From an uncultured Rhodospirillaceae bacterium (GTDB taxonomy: Bacteria > Pseudomonadota > Alphaproteobacteria > UBA8366), in assembly GCA_913043025.1 (NCBI GenBank), contig CAJWLM010000006.1, positions 93,757 through 157,756 of the forward strand: a stretch of DNA of 64,000 nucleotides, read 5' to 3'. The notes below the pieces were generated by a model that was not told where the DNA came from, ran no database searches, and saw only the letters and a program-made list of their open reading frames with translations. The position numbers and the translations under genes were made by a program. This document shows positions 26,513 through 34,528 of the stretch, one piece after another (position 1 is the first letter of the stretch; each line of letters starts with the position of its first letter).

Positions 26513-27370
26513 ATGGCCATGTCAATCAAACCTCTTGGCGACGGATTTGCATCAGAAGTCACCGGACTAGATCTGCGTCATACTCTTGAAGAGGACCTAA
26601 AAATCGCTCTTTACCGAACCTTTGCGGAACAATCCGTCTTAGTAATAAGGAACCAAAAATTGGAACCTACCGACTTTCTTGAATGTGCTCGCATATTCGG
26701 TAGCCCGATGATGCAAAGCCTAGAGCAGTTCCGCATTCCAGACTGCCCACTTGTTGGTTTCATCTCGAGCCAGGACAAAGGTTCGAACGGTAAAGTAATA
26801 ACGAGGGGCAGCAACTGGCACACCGATCATTCGCATACAATTCGGCCTCCAAAGGCCACTATGCTTCATGCCATCACTCTACCTAACCACGGAGGAGATA
26901 CCCAGTTTTGCTCAATGCACCTCATGTATGACGCGCTATCCGAAAAATTGAAAAAGCAAGCTGATAAAATAAATTGTCTGCATATATGGATGAGCCGTCG
27001 GTGTCCCCGCCCTATGGCTCCAGCTGAAGAGGGCTTTGATCCGCGCGTTTGGCACCCATTGGTTCGAGTAAATCCAGATACTAATCGTAAAGCAATCTAC
27101 ATCAATACCGCTAGAATAGACGATTTCCAGGGCGTTGATGCGGAGGATGGATTTGACCTTCTCGATGACTTTATGGAAATGGCCGATCAATCAACATTTG
27201 AATATCGCCATAAATGGGAAGACGGTGATGTCGTTATTTGGGATAATCGTTCGGTTCTACATCAGGCAAATGGCGATTATGGTGACGAATATCGCCACCT
27301 GTATCGCATTATAATCGAAGGGGAGCCCGTGTTGAATGCAAATGGCGAGCAGATGGAGTCAGCTGCATGA
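26513..27370 (+). CDS. TauD/TfdA-family Fe(II)/2-oxoglutarate dioxygenase (copy 1)
   Basis: A 285-residue non-heme iron oxygenase. The iron triad is visible: HxD in SNWHTDHSH (His103, Asp105) and the distal His in RSVLHQANGDYGDEYRH. The Arg of RHLYRIII fits the 2-oxoglutarate anchor. The family hydroxylates taurine, phenoxyacetates, alpha-ketoacids and other acids. The track start at 26408 is a TTG; ATG 26513 (MAMSIKPLG) has AGGGGG about 10 bases upstream and is better. Its stop overlaps the next gene (ATGA), so it is coupled with the hydroxyacid dehydrogenase. Confidence 0.88.
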   Translation: MAMSIKPLGDGFASEVTGLDLRHTLEEDLKIALYRTFAEQSVLVIRNQKLEPTDFLECARIFGSPMMQSLEQFRIPDCPLVGFISSQDKGSNGKVITRGSNWHTDHSHTIRPPKATMLHAITLPNHGGDTQFCSMHLMYDALSEKLKKQADKINCLHIWMSRRCPRPMAPAEEGFDPRVWHPLVRVNPDTNRKAIYINTARIDDFQGVDAEDGFDLLDDFMEMADQSTFEYRHKWEDGDVVIWDNRSVLHQANGDYGDEYRHLYRIIIEGEPVLNANGEQMESAA

Positions 27371-28353
27371 CCAGATATAAAATTGCCATTTTAGACGTGT
27401 GGGCCGAAGCCGTAAGAGATCAAACCCGCGCTGTTGCACCAGAAAATTTCGATTTACACTTTGCCGAAAGCTACGATGAAGATCATCAAATTAAAATAGC
27501 CCAAGTATGCGACTTTATTGTATGCGGAACTGCACCAATTTCCCGACGTTTGTTGGATGCGGCACCAAGCATTAAATTTATCCAGAAATGGGGCATAGGT
27601 TTTGATAAAGTAGATCTTGATGCCATTCGTGACCATGGTCTCGGCCTTTGCAATACAGCCGGGGCGAATAGCTCAGTTGTAGCAGAACATACAATCTTAT
27701 TGATTCTAGCAGTTTATCGCCACCTTCTTGAAATTGATGCAAGATTAAGGAATGGGGAATGGTTAGATATCAAAATTATGCTAAGAAATAATGCCTTACA
27801 GATGCGCGGTAAAACTGTTGGAATTTTGGGTTTTGGGAATATTGGCCGTGCTGTAGCACAACGCCTTATCGGCTTTGAGACAAATGTGATTTATCATGAC
27901 ATATCACGAGCAACCGGGGAAATAGAAAGTAAATTTAATTCAAACTATGTGAGCTTGGAGCGCCTTTTCAAAGAATCCGACATATTAACAATACATACGC
28001 CGTTAAATGAATCGACGCGCGATATAGTTGACGCTACATCCATAAACCAAATGAAGGATACAGCGATTATTATCAATTGTGCTCGAGGTGGTGTCTTAAA
28101 TGAAAAAGCTTTATTTGACGCGATTAAAGCAGGAAATATTCGCGGGGCCGGGATCGATGTGTGGGAACCCGAACCTACCAAGCCTGAAAATCCACTTTTT
28201 ACATTGGATAAAGTTGTCGTTACACCACACGCCGCCGGATCAGCATTCGATAACGTAGGCAATGTGTCGAAACACTGTTTTCAAAATATTCAGTTATTTT
28301 TGGATGGTAGGCCATTGCCAGAGCCTGACGTGATCATCCCGATACCCGAGTGA
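27367..28353 (+). CDS. D-2-hydroxyacid dehydrogenase family protein
   Basis: A 328-residue NAD(P)-dependent dehydrogenase. The Rossmann motif is GILGFGNIGRAVA. The catalytic Arg-Glu-His set is present as INCARGGVLNEKAL, IDVWEPEP and VTPHAAGSAF. It oxidises or reduces 2-hydroxy/2-keto acids; it resembles phosphoglycerate and hydroxypyruvate dehydrogenases, but the substrate is not known. Its ATG overlaps the stop of the dioxygenase, suggesting consecutive steps in one pathway. Confidence 0.88.
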   Translation: MTRYKIAILDVWAEAVRDQTRAVAPENFDLHFAESYDEDHQIKIAQVCDFIVCGTAPISRRLLDAAPSIKFIQKWGIGFDKVDLDAIRDHGLGLCNTAGANSSVVAEHTILLILAVYRHLLEIDARLRNGEWLDIKIMLRNNALQMRGKTVGILGFGNIGRAVAQRLIGFETNVIYHDISRATGEIESKFNSNYVSLERLFKESDILTIHTPLNESTRDIVDATSINQMKDTAIIINCARGGVLNEKALFDAIKAGNIRGAGIDVWEPEPTKPENPLFTLDKVVVTPHAAGSAFDNVGNVSKHCFQNIQLFLDGRPLPEPDVIIPIPE

Positions 28354-28463
28354 AGCCCCCGATGGTTCTCAAATAGCAAAAAAATTAATCAATATGATAA
28401 AAAAATAGGCGAATTTAATAAATACTTGTTGAAACGCGGCCAAACGCCCCCCATAATGCTGGT

Positions 28464-28498
28464 TCGGACCTTGCTTAACAAAAATAATTTTGGTCCGA
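28464..28498 (+). other. Stem-loop upstream of the ABC operon leader ORF
   Basis: TCGGACC pairs with GGTCCGA around a 21-base AT-rich loop, ending 10 bases before the small ORF at 28509. There is no T-run after it, so it is not a standard terminator. It could be a leader RNA element or protein-binding inverted repeat. Confidence 0.3.
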
Positions 28499-28508
28499 GT
28501 AGGGAGGC

Positions 28509-28685
28509 ATGTGTATACACCATCACGCAATAGTTGTGCTTGCAGCAAAATTCCTGCGCTGTATTCGGGTAGTGATGTTGCTTGGTCGGTTCATGTGCGA
28601 ACTATCGAATTACAGAAAACTCAAGATCGTTAATACGGGTTTCATGAAAAGCCCACAAATAGGTGTGCCCGTTAGCAAATGTTGA
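28509..28685 (+). CDS. Possible 58-aa leader peptide before ABC operon
   Basis: The ATG is preceded by TAGGGAGGC, a strong Shine-Dalgarno at usable distance. The peptide starts MCIHHHAIVVLAAKFLRC and ends SKC. It has three consecutive His, four Cys and a hydrophobic middle, and is too short for the ORF track. No homologue is recognised. It could be a translated leader controlling the transporter or a chance ORF. Confidence 0.3.
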   Translation: MCIHHHAIVVLAAKFLRCIRVVMLLGRFMCELSNYRKLKIVNTGFMKSPQIGVPVSKC

Positions 28686-28788
28686 CGGCATGCGCAACGA
28701 ACGCTGGCTCCACTCAATGCTTACAAGTTAGCGTTTAAAGATGCGAGACATAAAGATTATCTCGCGAACAGGGAAGGAGACATAGTTA

Positions 28789-30537
28789 ATGGCTTCGAGA
28801 AAATTATTGGCCGCTTTCGCATTAGGAACAATCCTAATCTTTGGCGGCACAGCCGCGGATACTTCAGCAAAACAGCCAGTTCGTGGCGGTACACTAAATT
28901 ACGTGGTTGGAAGTAAAATCCCATCACTCGATCTTCATCGGGAAACTACGTTCGGCGTTGTCCATCCAGTGCGGCCCTATTACAGCGTCCTCATGAGGGT
29001 CAACCCTGATAACCCACAGTCAACCACTGACTTTGTGTGTGACATTTGTACTGGCGGCATTCCAAAACCGACAGATGGAAGCAAAACCTACACATTTAAA
29101 ATTCGTAAAAATGCAAAATTTTGGAATGACTTCAAAGCCGGCGGCAAAAGCATCAATGATAAAGACTTTAACACGAAGCTGTTAGGCGGCAAAGTAACAG
29201 CAAGTGATGTCAAAAAGGTACTTGGCACTACCGTGAACGCGTATGATGTCGCGTACAACTTTAAGTTGATTATATTTCCGCCAAAGGGAGTGCCAAGCGC
29301 ACGCAAAGCTTTCTTCCGAATGGTTAAATCGGTTGAGGCAGTCGATAAAGATACCGTGGTATTTAAACTCAACTTCCCGTCAGGCGCGTTCCTGCCTGCC
29401 GTAGCACTTCCGTTTAATGGGATTTATCCGAAGGCCTTACTTGAAAAGGATCCAAATTTCTTTACTAAGAATATATACGGCTCTGGTCCTTTTATGTTTG
29501 ATGAATATTCACCCGGCTCATTCGTTAAGGGTGTTCGAAATCCGACATACCACCATGTAGGTAGCGATGGAAAACAACTGCCATATCTTGATGGGGTACG
29601 ATCAATTAGCGCTCCAAAAATGGCCATTCGTTTAAATGCAATTCGTGGTGACAGAGCTGCTATTGAATTTCGTGGATTTCCACCAAAAGCTCGTGACGAT
29701 CTCAAAAAAGCACTCGGTGATAAGATCACAGTGCAAGAGAGTAACTGGAATTGCGGGCTAATGTTTATCGGAAACCATAAACATAAATTCTTCGGAAAAC
29801 CAAAGGTTCGGCGGGCTCTCTCGTTAGCAGTCGATCGCTGGGGTGGGTCTAAGTACCTCTCCAAAATTGCTATTGTAAAAACCGTTGGGGGCATTGTTTT
29901 CCCGGGCGATCCGTTAGCTGCGACTGAAGAGGAACTCGTAAAGATTCCTGGGTTCCACAAGGATTTGAAAAAATCTCGTGCAGAAGCCAGAAAATTATTG
30001 AAGGAGGCGGGTGTGCCAGATGGTTACACCTTCAAATTCAATAACCGTGGCGTTGACCAACCCTATAAAATCGTCGGTACGTGGTTAGTCGGTCAATGGA
30101 AGAAAATCGGGTTAAACCCAAAACAGTCGGTTCAACCATCGGGGCCTTTCTATGCGTCTCTGCGAAAGAAGAAGGACTACGATGTTTCCATAGACTTTAA
30201 TTGTCAGTCCGTTATCAATCCTTTGGCAGATGTCTCAAAATACATCTCTGACGACCTTGCCGGTAATAACTACGCAAATTACCAAGACCGCGAAGCCGAC
30301 AGACTGTACGATGCCATGTTGAGAGAAGCGGATCCTGTAAAGGTAAGGAAAATGATGCGCAAGTATGAGTGGCACACACTGGCGAAGGAAGCCCACGTAG
30401 GGCCTACACCATGGTGGTATAAAATTAATCCACATCGCTCGTATGTACAAGGTTGGAAAGTTGCACCAAGTCACTACCTAAACCAAAGCCTGGAGCAAAT
30501 CTGGTGCACAGGTGGCAAGTGCAGTCATTCTAACTAA
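28789..30537 (+). CDS. ABC transporter substrate-binding protein, family 5 (peptide/nickel/opine type)
   Basis: A 582-residue periplasmic binding protein. A signal peptide (MASRKLLAAFALGTILIFGG) is followed by RGGTLNYVVGSKIPSLDLHRE, the usual SBP_bac_5 start, then the YTFKIRKNAKFWNDF segment and VRRALSLAVDR. Such proteins bind di/oligopeptides, opines, glycosides or other solutes. Strong AAGGAG before the ATG and a stable hairpin after the stop suggest higher expression than the permease genes that follow. The cluster context suggests its ligand is the compound degraded by the neighbouring enzymes. Confidence 0.92.
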   Translation: MASRKLLAAFALGTILIFGGTAADTSAKQPVRGGTLNYVVGSKIPSLDLHRETTFGVVHPVRPYYSVLMRVNPDNPQSTTDFVCDICTGGIPKPTDGSKTYTFKIRKNAKFWNDFKAGGKSINDKDFNTKLLGGKVTASDVKKVLGTTVNAYDVAYNFKLIIFPPKGVPSARKAFFRMVKSVEAVDKDTVVFKLNFPSGAFLPAVALPFNGIYPKALLEKDPNFFTKNIYGSGPFMFDEYSPGSFVKGVRNPTYHHVGSDGKQLPYLDGVRSISAPKMAIRLNAIRGDRAAIEFRGFPPKARDDLKKALGDKITVQESNWNCGLMFIGNHKHKFFGKPKVRRALSLAVDRWGGSKYLSKIAIVKTVGGIVFPGDPLAATEEELVKIPGFHKDLKKSRAEARKLLKEAGVPDGYTFKFNNRGVDQPYKIVGTWLVGQWKKIGLNPKQSVQPSGPFYASLRKKKDYDVSIDFNCQSVINPLADVSKYISDDLAGNNYANYQDREADRLYDAMLREADPVKVRKMMRKYEWHTLAKEAHVGPTPWWYKINPHRSYVQGWKVAPSHYLNQSLEQIWCTGGKCSHSN

Positions 30538-30584
30538 GCGCGTATTCATGACTTAACGATAAGCGTTTAGATGCGAAACATTAT

Positions 30585-30620
30585 TTCCGCCCGTTGCCAC
30601 AATAATGGGAACGGGCGGAA
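30585..30620 (+). terminator. Strong hairpin between binding-protein and permease genes
   Basis: A perfect 11-bp G+C-rich stem, TTCCGCCCGTT/AACGGGCGGAA, with extra CCA/TGG pairing in the loop. It is followed by a T-rich but interrupted stretch. Hairpins here commonly cause partial termination or protect the upstream mRNA, so that binding protein exceeds permease. Confidence 0.65.
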
Positions 30621-30670
30621 TGATTTATCACTTTTTGCTTTTAGTCCATTGAGTTTGCTTGGGAAATATC

Positions 30671-31642
30671 ATGTATAAATACACTGCAAAACGCATTTTA
30701 TTGATGATACCTACACTTGTTGGCGCTGCCATCTTGGTTTTTGGATTATTGCGTTTAATCCCAGGCGATGTTTGTGAACTACGGCTCGCGGGTTCAGGCA
30801 CTTATGTCGACCCGGATGCGATTAGAGATTGTCAACTTAAACTCGGAATGCTGGATCCAATATGGAAGCAATTTTATGATTTTATGATTGGCTTGTTTAC
30901 TTTTAACTTTGGCGACTCCATGTGGACCGGGCAGCCGATCACACATGAAATCAAACTCAGGTTTGCCCTTTCGCTGCAAGTTGCGATCATGGCCACCATT
31001 GTAAGTGTAGCGATTGCAATACCGATGGGCACGATATCAGCAGTAAAACAGAATACATGGCTGGATTATGTTGTCCGGGCATTCTCAATTGCTGGAATTG
31101 CAATGCCGTCTTTTTGGTTGGGTATCCTTATAATACTTGGACTGCTTATTTATACGCAGGCTTGGTTTGGTCAGCCATGGATGCCACCAATTGAATATGT
31201 TGATCCTTTCACAGATCCTATCGGTAATTTCTCGCAATTAATTTGGCCCGCGATTGCAACTGGTTATAGATATTCTGCGGTTGCTACAAGGATGATGCGT
31301 TCGGCACTGCTTGAAGTGTTACGTGAAGATTTCATACGGACTGCCCGAGCCAAGGGTATAAAAGAAAAAATAATTACACAGCGCCATGCTTGGAAGAATG
31401 CTTTGCTGCCTGTAGTTACCGTTATAGGAATAGAATTTGCCTTCTTAATGGGAGGCCTCGTAGTAACTGAGCAAGTTTTTAACTTAAATGGCTTGGGAAA
31501 ACTTTTCGTAGAATCGGTTACAAATCACGATTACACCATGACACAGGCCTTAGTGATGCTTGTTGCTACAATCTTTGTTATAACAAACTTTGTTGTGGAT
31601 CTTTGTTACGCGTGGCTGGATCCACGAATACGGTATAGTTGA
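30671..31642 (+). CDS. ABC transporter permease, DppB/OppB type
   Basis: A 323-residue inner-membrane permease with about six TM helices. The start MYKYTAKRILLMIPTLVGAA and the EAA-loop region REDFIRTARAKGIKEKI..HAWKNALLPVV are typical of the first permease of peptide/nickel ABC importers. The track start at 30659 is a TTG; ATG 30671 has GGGA 8 bases upstream. It pairs with the DppC-type permeases downstream (16-bp gap). No ATP-binding subunit gene follows. Confidence 0.92.
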   Translation: MYKYTAKRILLMIPTLVGAAILVFGLLRLIPGDVCELRLAGSGTYVDPDAIRDCQLKLGMLDPIWKQFYDFMIGLFTFNFGDSMWTGQPITHEIKLRFALSLQVAIMATIVSVAIAIPMGTISAVKQNTWLDYVVRAFSIAGIAMPSFWLGILIILGLLIYTQAWFGQPWMPPIEYVDPFTDPIGNFSQLIWPAIATGYRYSAVATRMMRSALLEVLREDFIRTARAKGIKEKIITQRHAWKNALLPVVTVIGIEFAFLMGGLVVTEQVFNLNGLGKLFVESVTNHDYTMTQALVMLVATIFVITNFVVDLCYAWLDPRIRYS

Positions 31643-31657
31643 GGGGGGAGACACACT

Positions 31658-32581
31658 ATGGCAACTGTCGATAATACTACCCTTGAAACTGAACTTGAAG
31701 AATTACGCGACTCAAGAACCTTCACGGCCAAAGCATGGGATACATTTAAAAGAATGCCCCTTGGTGCATTTGGCGCACTGGTGGTAATTTTAATGATCCT
31801 GGCAGCTATATTGGCTCCCTGGGTATCTCCTTATGACCCGGAATTGAACAACTTCGAAGCGATGCTCTCACCCCCTAGCTGGGAGTATTTACTGGGCACG
31901 GACCAATTCGGACGCGACCTTTTCACGCGAATAATTTATGGAGCTCAAACCGCACTCTTTGTTGGTTTTTCATGTGCCTTCATTGGTGCGACTGCGGGAC
32001 TGGTTCTTGGAGTTATGAGCGCTTATTTTGGTGGTACGTTTGATTTGATATTTCAAAGAATAATGGATGTTTTTTTAGCTTTTCCTTTGATAATTCTCGC
32101 GCTAGCTGTGGTCGCGACCTTTGGTACTAAAGGAATCTTTTTCGGTACGCCTTATGAAAATGTTATAATTGCTATAACAATTCCCTTCATTCCGAGATGT
32201 GCCCGGGTTGTGCGTTCGAATGCCCTTTCAATACGGGAAATTCCCTACGTGGATGCAGCACGAGCACTTGGCTTCAATCATGCTAGGATAATTTTGCGCC
32301 ATATGGTTCCTAATGTCATGGCTCCCTATTTGATAATGCTTACTGCTTTTGTAGGACAGGCCATACTTTTGGAAGCCTCACTTTCATATCTTGGTCTTGG
32401 GGTGCAAGAACCGACACCTGCGTGGGGATTGATGCTGCAGGGTGGTGCAGAAGAATACGCAGAAAGTGCACCGTGGGTGCCGATATACCCAGGACTCGCA
32501 ATAACTGTTGCAGTATTTGGATTCAATCTTTTCGGTGATGCGGTACGCGATATCCTTGACCCGAAACTTCGGCAACAATGA
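31658..32581 (+). CDS. ABC transporter permease, DppC/OppC type (copy 1)
   Basis: A 307-residue permease with an N-terminal cytoplasmic helix, one TM (about 38-58), SPYDPELNNF, LGTDQFGRDLFTRIIYGA, and the EAA loop VDAARALGFNHARIILRHMVPN. It ends GDAVRDILDPKLRQQ. Translation is supported by a GGGGGGAG site. It is followed by a close paralogue at 32649. It contains a short insert (TKGIFFGTPYEN) that the second copy lacks. Confidence 0.92.
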   Translation: MATVDNTTLETELEELRDSRTFTAKAWDTFKRMPLGAFGALVVILMILAAILAPWVSPYDPELNNFEAMLSPPSWEYLLGTDQFGRDLFTRIIYGAQTALFVGFSCAFIGATAGLVLGVMSAYFGGTFDLIFQRIMDVFLAFPLIILALAVVATFGTKGIFFGTPYENVIIAITIPFIPRCARVVRSNALSIREIPYVDAARALGFNHARIILRHMVPNVMAPYLIMLTAFVGQAILLEASLSYLGLGVQEPTPAWGLMLQGGAEEYAESAPWVPIYPGLAITVAVFGFNLFGDAVRDILDPKLRQQ

Positions 32582-32648
32582 GAAAAAACAATCAGTCCGC
32601 TGCTGTATCAACTTGGTACGGTAAGCACAGATAATTCTGAGATTGCTG

Positions 32649-33548
32649 ATGGCCGGTACAAAAAAAGAATACAAAGATATATTAGCGGAATTGGGAGACC
32701 AACGTTCTGCGTTTCGTAAAGCTGTTGATCTTGTGAGAAATCACGGACTTGGCGCTACCGGAGCAATCATCATTCTCTCAATGATGATTATGGCAGCGCT
32801 TGCAACATACCTTGCCCCTTACGACCCTGAACTCAACAATTTTGCATCCATGCATGAAGCGCCAAATGCTTCGTACTGGCTAGGAACTGATCAGTTTGGG
32901 CGGGACCTGTTATCACGTTTAATCTATGGCGCTCGAACAGCATTATTTGTCGGATTTGTCGCTGCCTTCTCTGGCGCCACCATTGGATTAGTGCTTGGGG
33001 TTACTAGTGCTTACCTTGGTGGAACATTCGACCTAGTTTTTCAGCGTTTTATTGATGTGCTGATAGCCTTTCCAACAATTATAATTGCACTCACAATGGT
33101 TGCGATCTTTGGGACCGAACTTCACCACGTAATAATCGCTATTTCTATTCCATTTATGCCTGACGCAGCCCGAATTGTTCGGTCCAATGCCCTTCAGATA
33201 CGTCAAATCGCTTTTGTTGATGCAGCACGTGCGTTAGGGTTTTCCAATAGACGGATTATTCTTCGCCACATGCTTCCAAATGTGATGGCCCCTTACCTAG
33301 TCATTCTTACCGCCAATATTGGACAAGCAATACTCCTAGAGGCGTCATTATCCTATCTTGGCTTAGGGGTCCAAGAACCTACGCCATCTTGGGGGCTTAT
33401 GTTGCAAGGGGGAGCAGAGGAGTACGCTGAAAGTGCCCCATGGATAGCATTTTTTCCTGGGCTCGCAATAACACTGGCAGTTTTTGGTTTTAATTTATTC
33501 GGAGACGCTATTCGCGACGCACTTGATCCAAAATTGCGCCAACAGTAG
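32649..33548 (+). CDS. ABC transporter permease, DppC/OppC type (copy 2, tandem paralogue)
   Basis: A 299-residue permease strikingly like its upstream neighbour from about residue 50 onward: the same LGTDQFGRDL, VDAARALGF, LEASLSYLGLGVQEPTP and QGGAEEYAESAPW segments, and a nearly identical C-terminus. The N-terminal 45 residues differ. The true start is the ATG at 32649, two codons into the track ORF (TTG-CTG-ATG). A recent tandem duplication is the simplest explanation. The two copies could form alternative heterodimers with the DppB-type protein. Confidence 0.92.
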   Translation: MAGTKKEYKDILAELGDQRSAFRKAVDLVRNHGLGATGAIIILSMMIMAALATYLAPYDPELNNFASMHEAPNASYWLGTDQFGRDLLSRLIYGARTALFVGFVAAFSGATIGLVLGVTSAYLGGTFDLVFQRFIDVLIAFPTIIIALTMVAIFGTELHHVIIAISIPFMPDAARIVRSNALQIRQIAFVDAARALGFSNRRIILRHMLPNVMAPYLVILTANIGQAILLEASLSYLGLGVQEPTPSWGLMLQGGAEEYAESAPWIAFFPGLAITLAVFGFNLFGDAIRDALDPKLRQQ

Positions 33549-33564
33549 GCAAGAATAACACACC

Positions 33565-34437
33565 TTAGGCTACGAGCCTCCCTTCTGGAACTATGTGAAT
33601 GTCCGAGGGCAGCCGAAGGGTCGTTCGTTTGAGAAGCCTATTGGACGCAGGATTAAAGGAGTCACGACGGTGCATTAGAAAGCCATTATCCCAAAGAACC
33701 ACATCACCAATATTCCAATGATGGCAGTAAACAAACTCTTTGTTTTCGGAGTGATCAACCAATTCTTTGAACAACTCATCGCTTTGAATTTTGCTCCACC
33801 CCATAATTTGAGATGCAGTACTCGGATCTAAGTACAACGATTTCAAACCGGTCACAGGGTGAGTGTTAACAAGCGGATGGATCACTGGCGGAGTTTTGTT
33901 CCTAAGCTCAGCTGACATTTTAGGCTCATCATCATATTTAGATTGGCGCACGAAATAATCATAAATAACATCCAAGCCATCGACTTTTTGTTTAATGCTA
34001 GTTGATAATCCCTGGTATGCAAGCTGGAGGTTAGCCCAGTAAGTTCGTGGCGGTTCTTTCGGCATCTCAACCATATATAGCAGGCTGCCGGTCGCCGGAA
34101 CACGGACGTAGCTCTGGTCGCAATGCCACTCTAATTCACCGGAACCCAGCCCACCTATGGATTTGCCCTGATTGTCTCTCATATTAGAAATTTGTATGAT
34201 TTCTGGCTGATTCTCAGACTTCCAATCGTCACGCACAATTTTTTCCGGATGGCCAAAATTTCTACTGAATACGACTAACTCACTCTCACACAAAGCCTGC
34301 CGTTTAAAAACCAGCACGCCTTGCTGCGATAACACTGTCGCCAATCTTCCCCTTATTCCGGGATCAAGTTTTTGCCAAAGCTCGAGATTTTCCACACACA
34401 CAGCAAACTTTCCGAGTTTGATTGTCTTAACCGTCAT
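33565..34437 (-). CDS. TauD/TfdA-family Fe(II)/2-oxoglutarate dioxygenase (copy 2)
   Basis: A 290-residue member of the same superfamily as the gene at 26513 but only distantly similar. HxD is ELEWHCDQSY (His105, Asp107), the distal His lies in NGFLMHRRDSF, and a following Arg (LLKRTTLRL) can bind 2-oxoglutarate. It is on the opposite strand to the rest of the cluster, convergent with the second DppC gene (16-bp gap) and divergent from the CoA-transferase gene. The two dioxygenases suggest two oxidative steps or two substrates. Confidence 0.88.
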   Translation of the reverse strand: MTVKTIKLGKFAVCVENLELWQKLDPGIRGRLATVLSQQGVLVFKRQALCESELVVFSRNFGHPEKIVRDDWKSENQPEIIQISNMRDNQGKSIGGLGSGELEWHCDQSYVRVPATGSLLYMVEMPKEPPRTYWANLQLAYQGLSTSIKQKVDGLDVIYDYFVRQSKYDDEPKMSAELRNKTPPVIHPLVNTHPVTGLKSLYLDPSTASQIMGWSKIQSDELFKELVDHSENKEFVYCHHWNIGDVVLWDNGFLMHRRDSFNPASNRLLKRTTLRLPSDIHIVPEGRLVA

Positions 34438-34528
34438 CTACTACCCTTCCCAAAATGGAGTGCCGAGGTTATTTATTAAAAGCTTTTATCAATTAAACGC
34501 CCAAACTAAATTTAGTAGAGAAGATTCA

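Larger units (their letters stand above)
28354..28788. other. Leader region of the ABC-transporter operon
   Basis: 435 bp before the substrate-binding protein gene. It holds an imperfect stem-loop (28464-28498) and a 58-codon small ORF with a good ribosome-binding site (28509-28685), listed separately. The gene that follows has a strong AAGGAG just before its ATG. I cannot point to a clear sigma-70 promoter. Confidence 0.4.
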
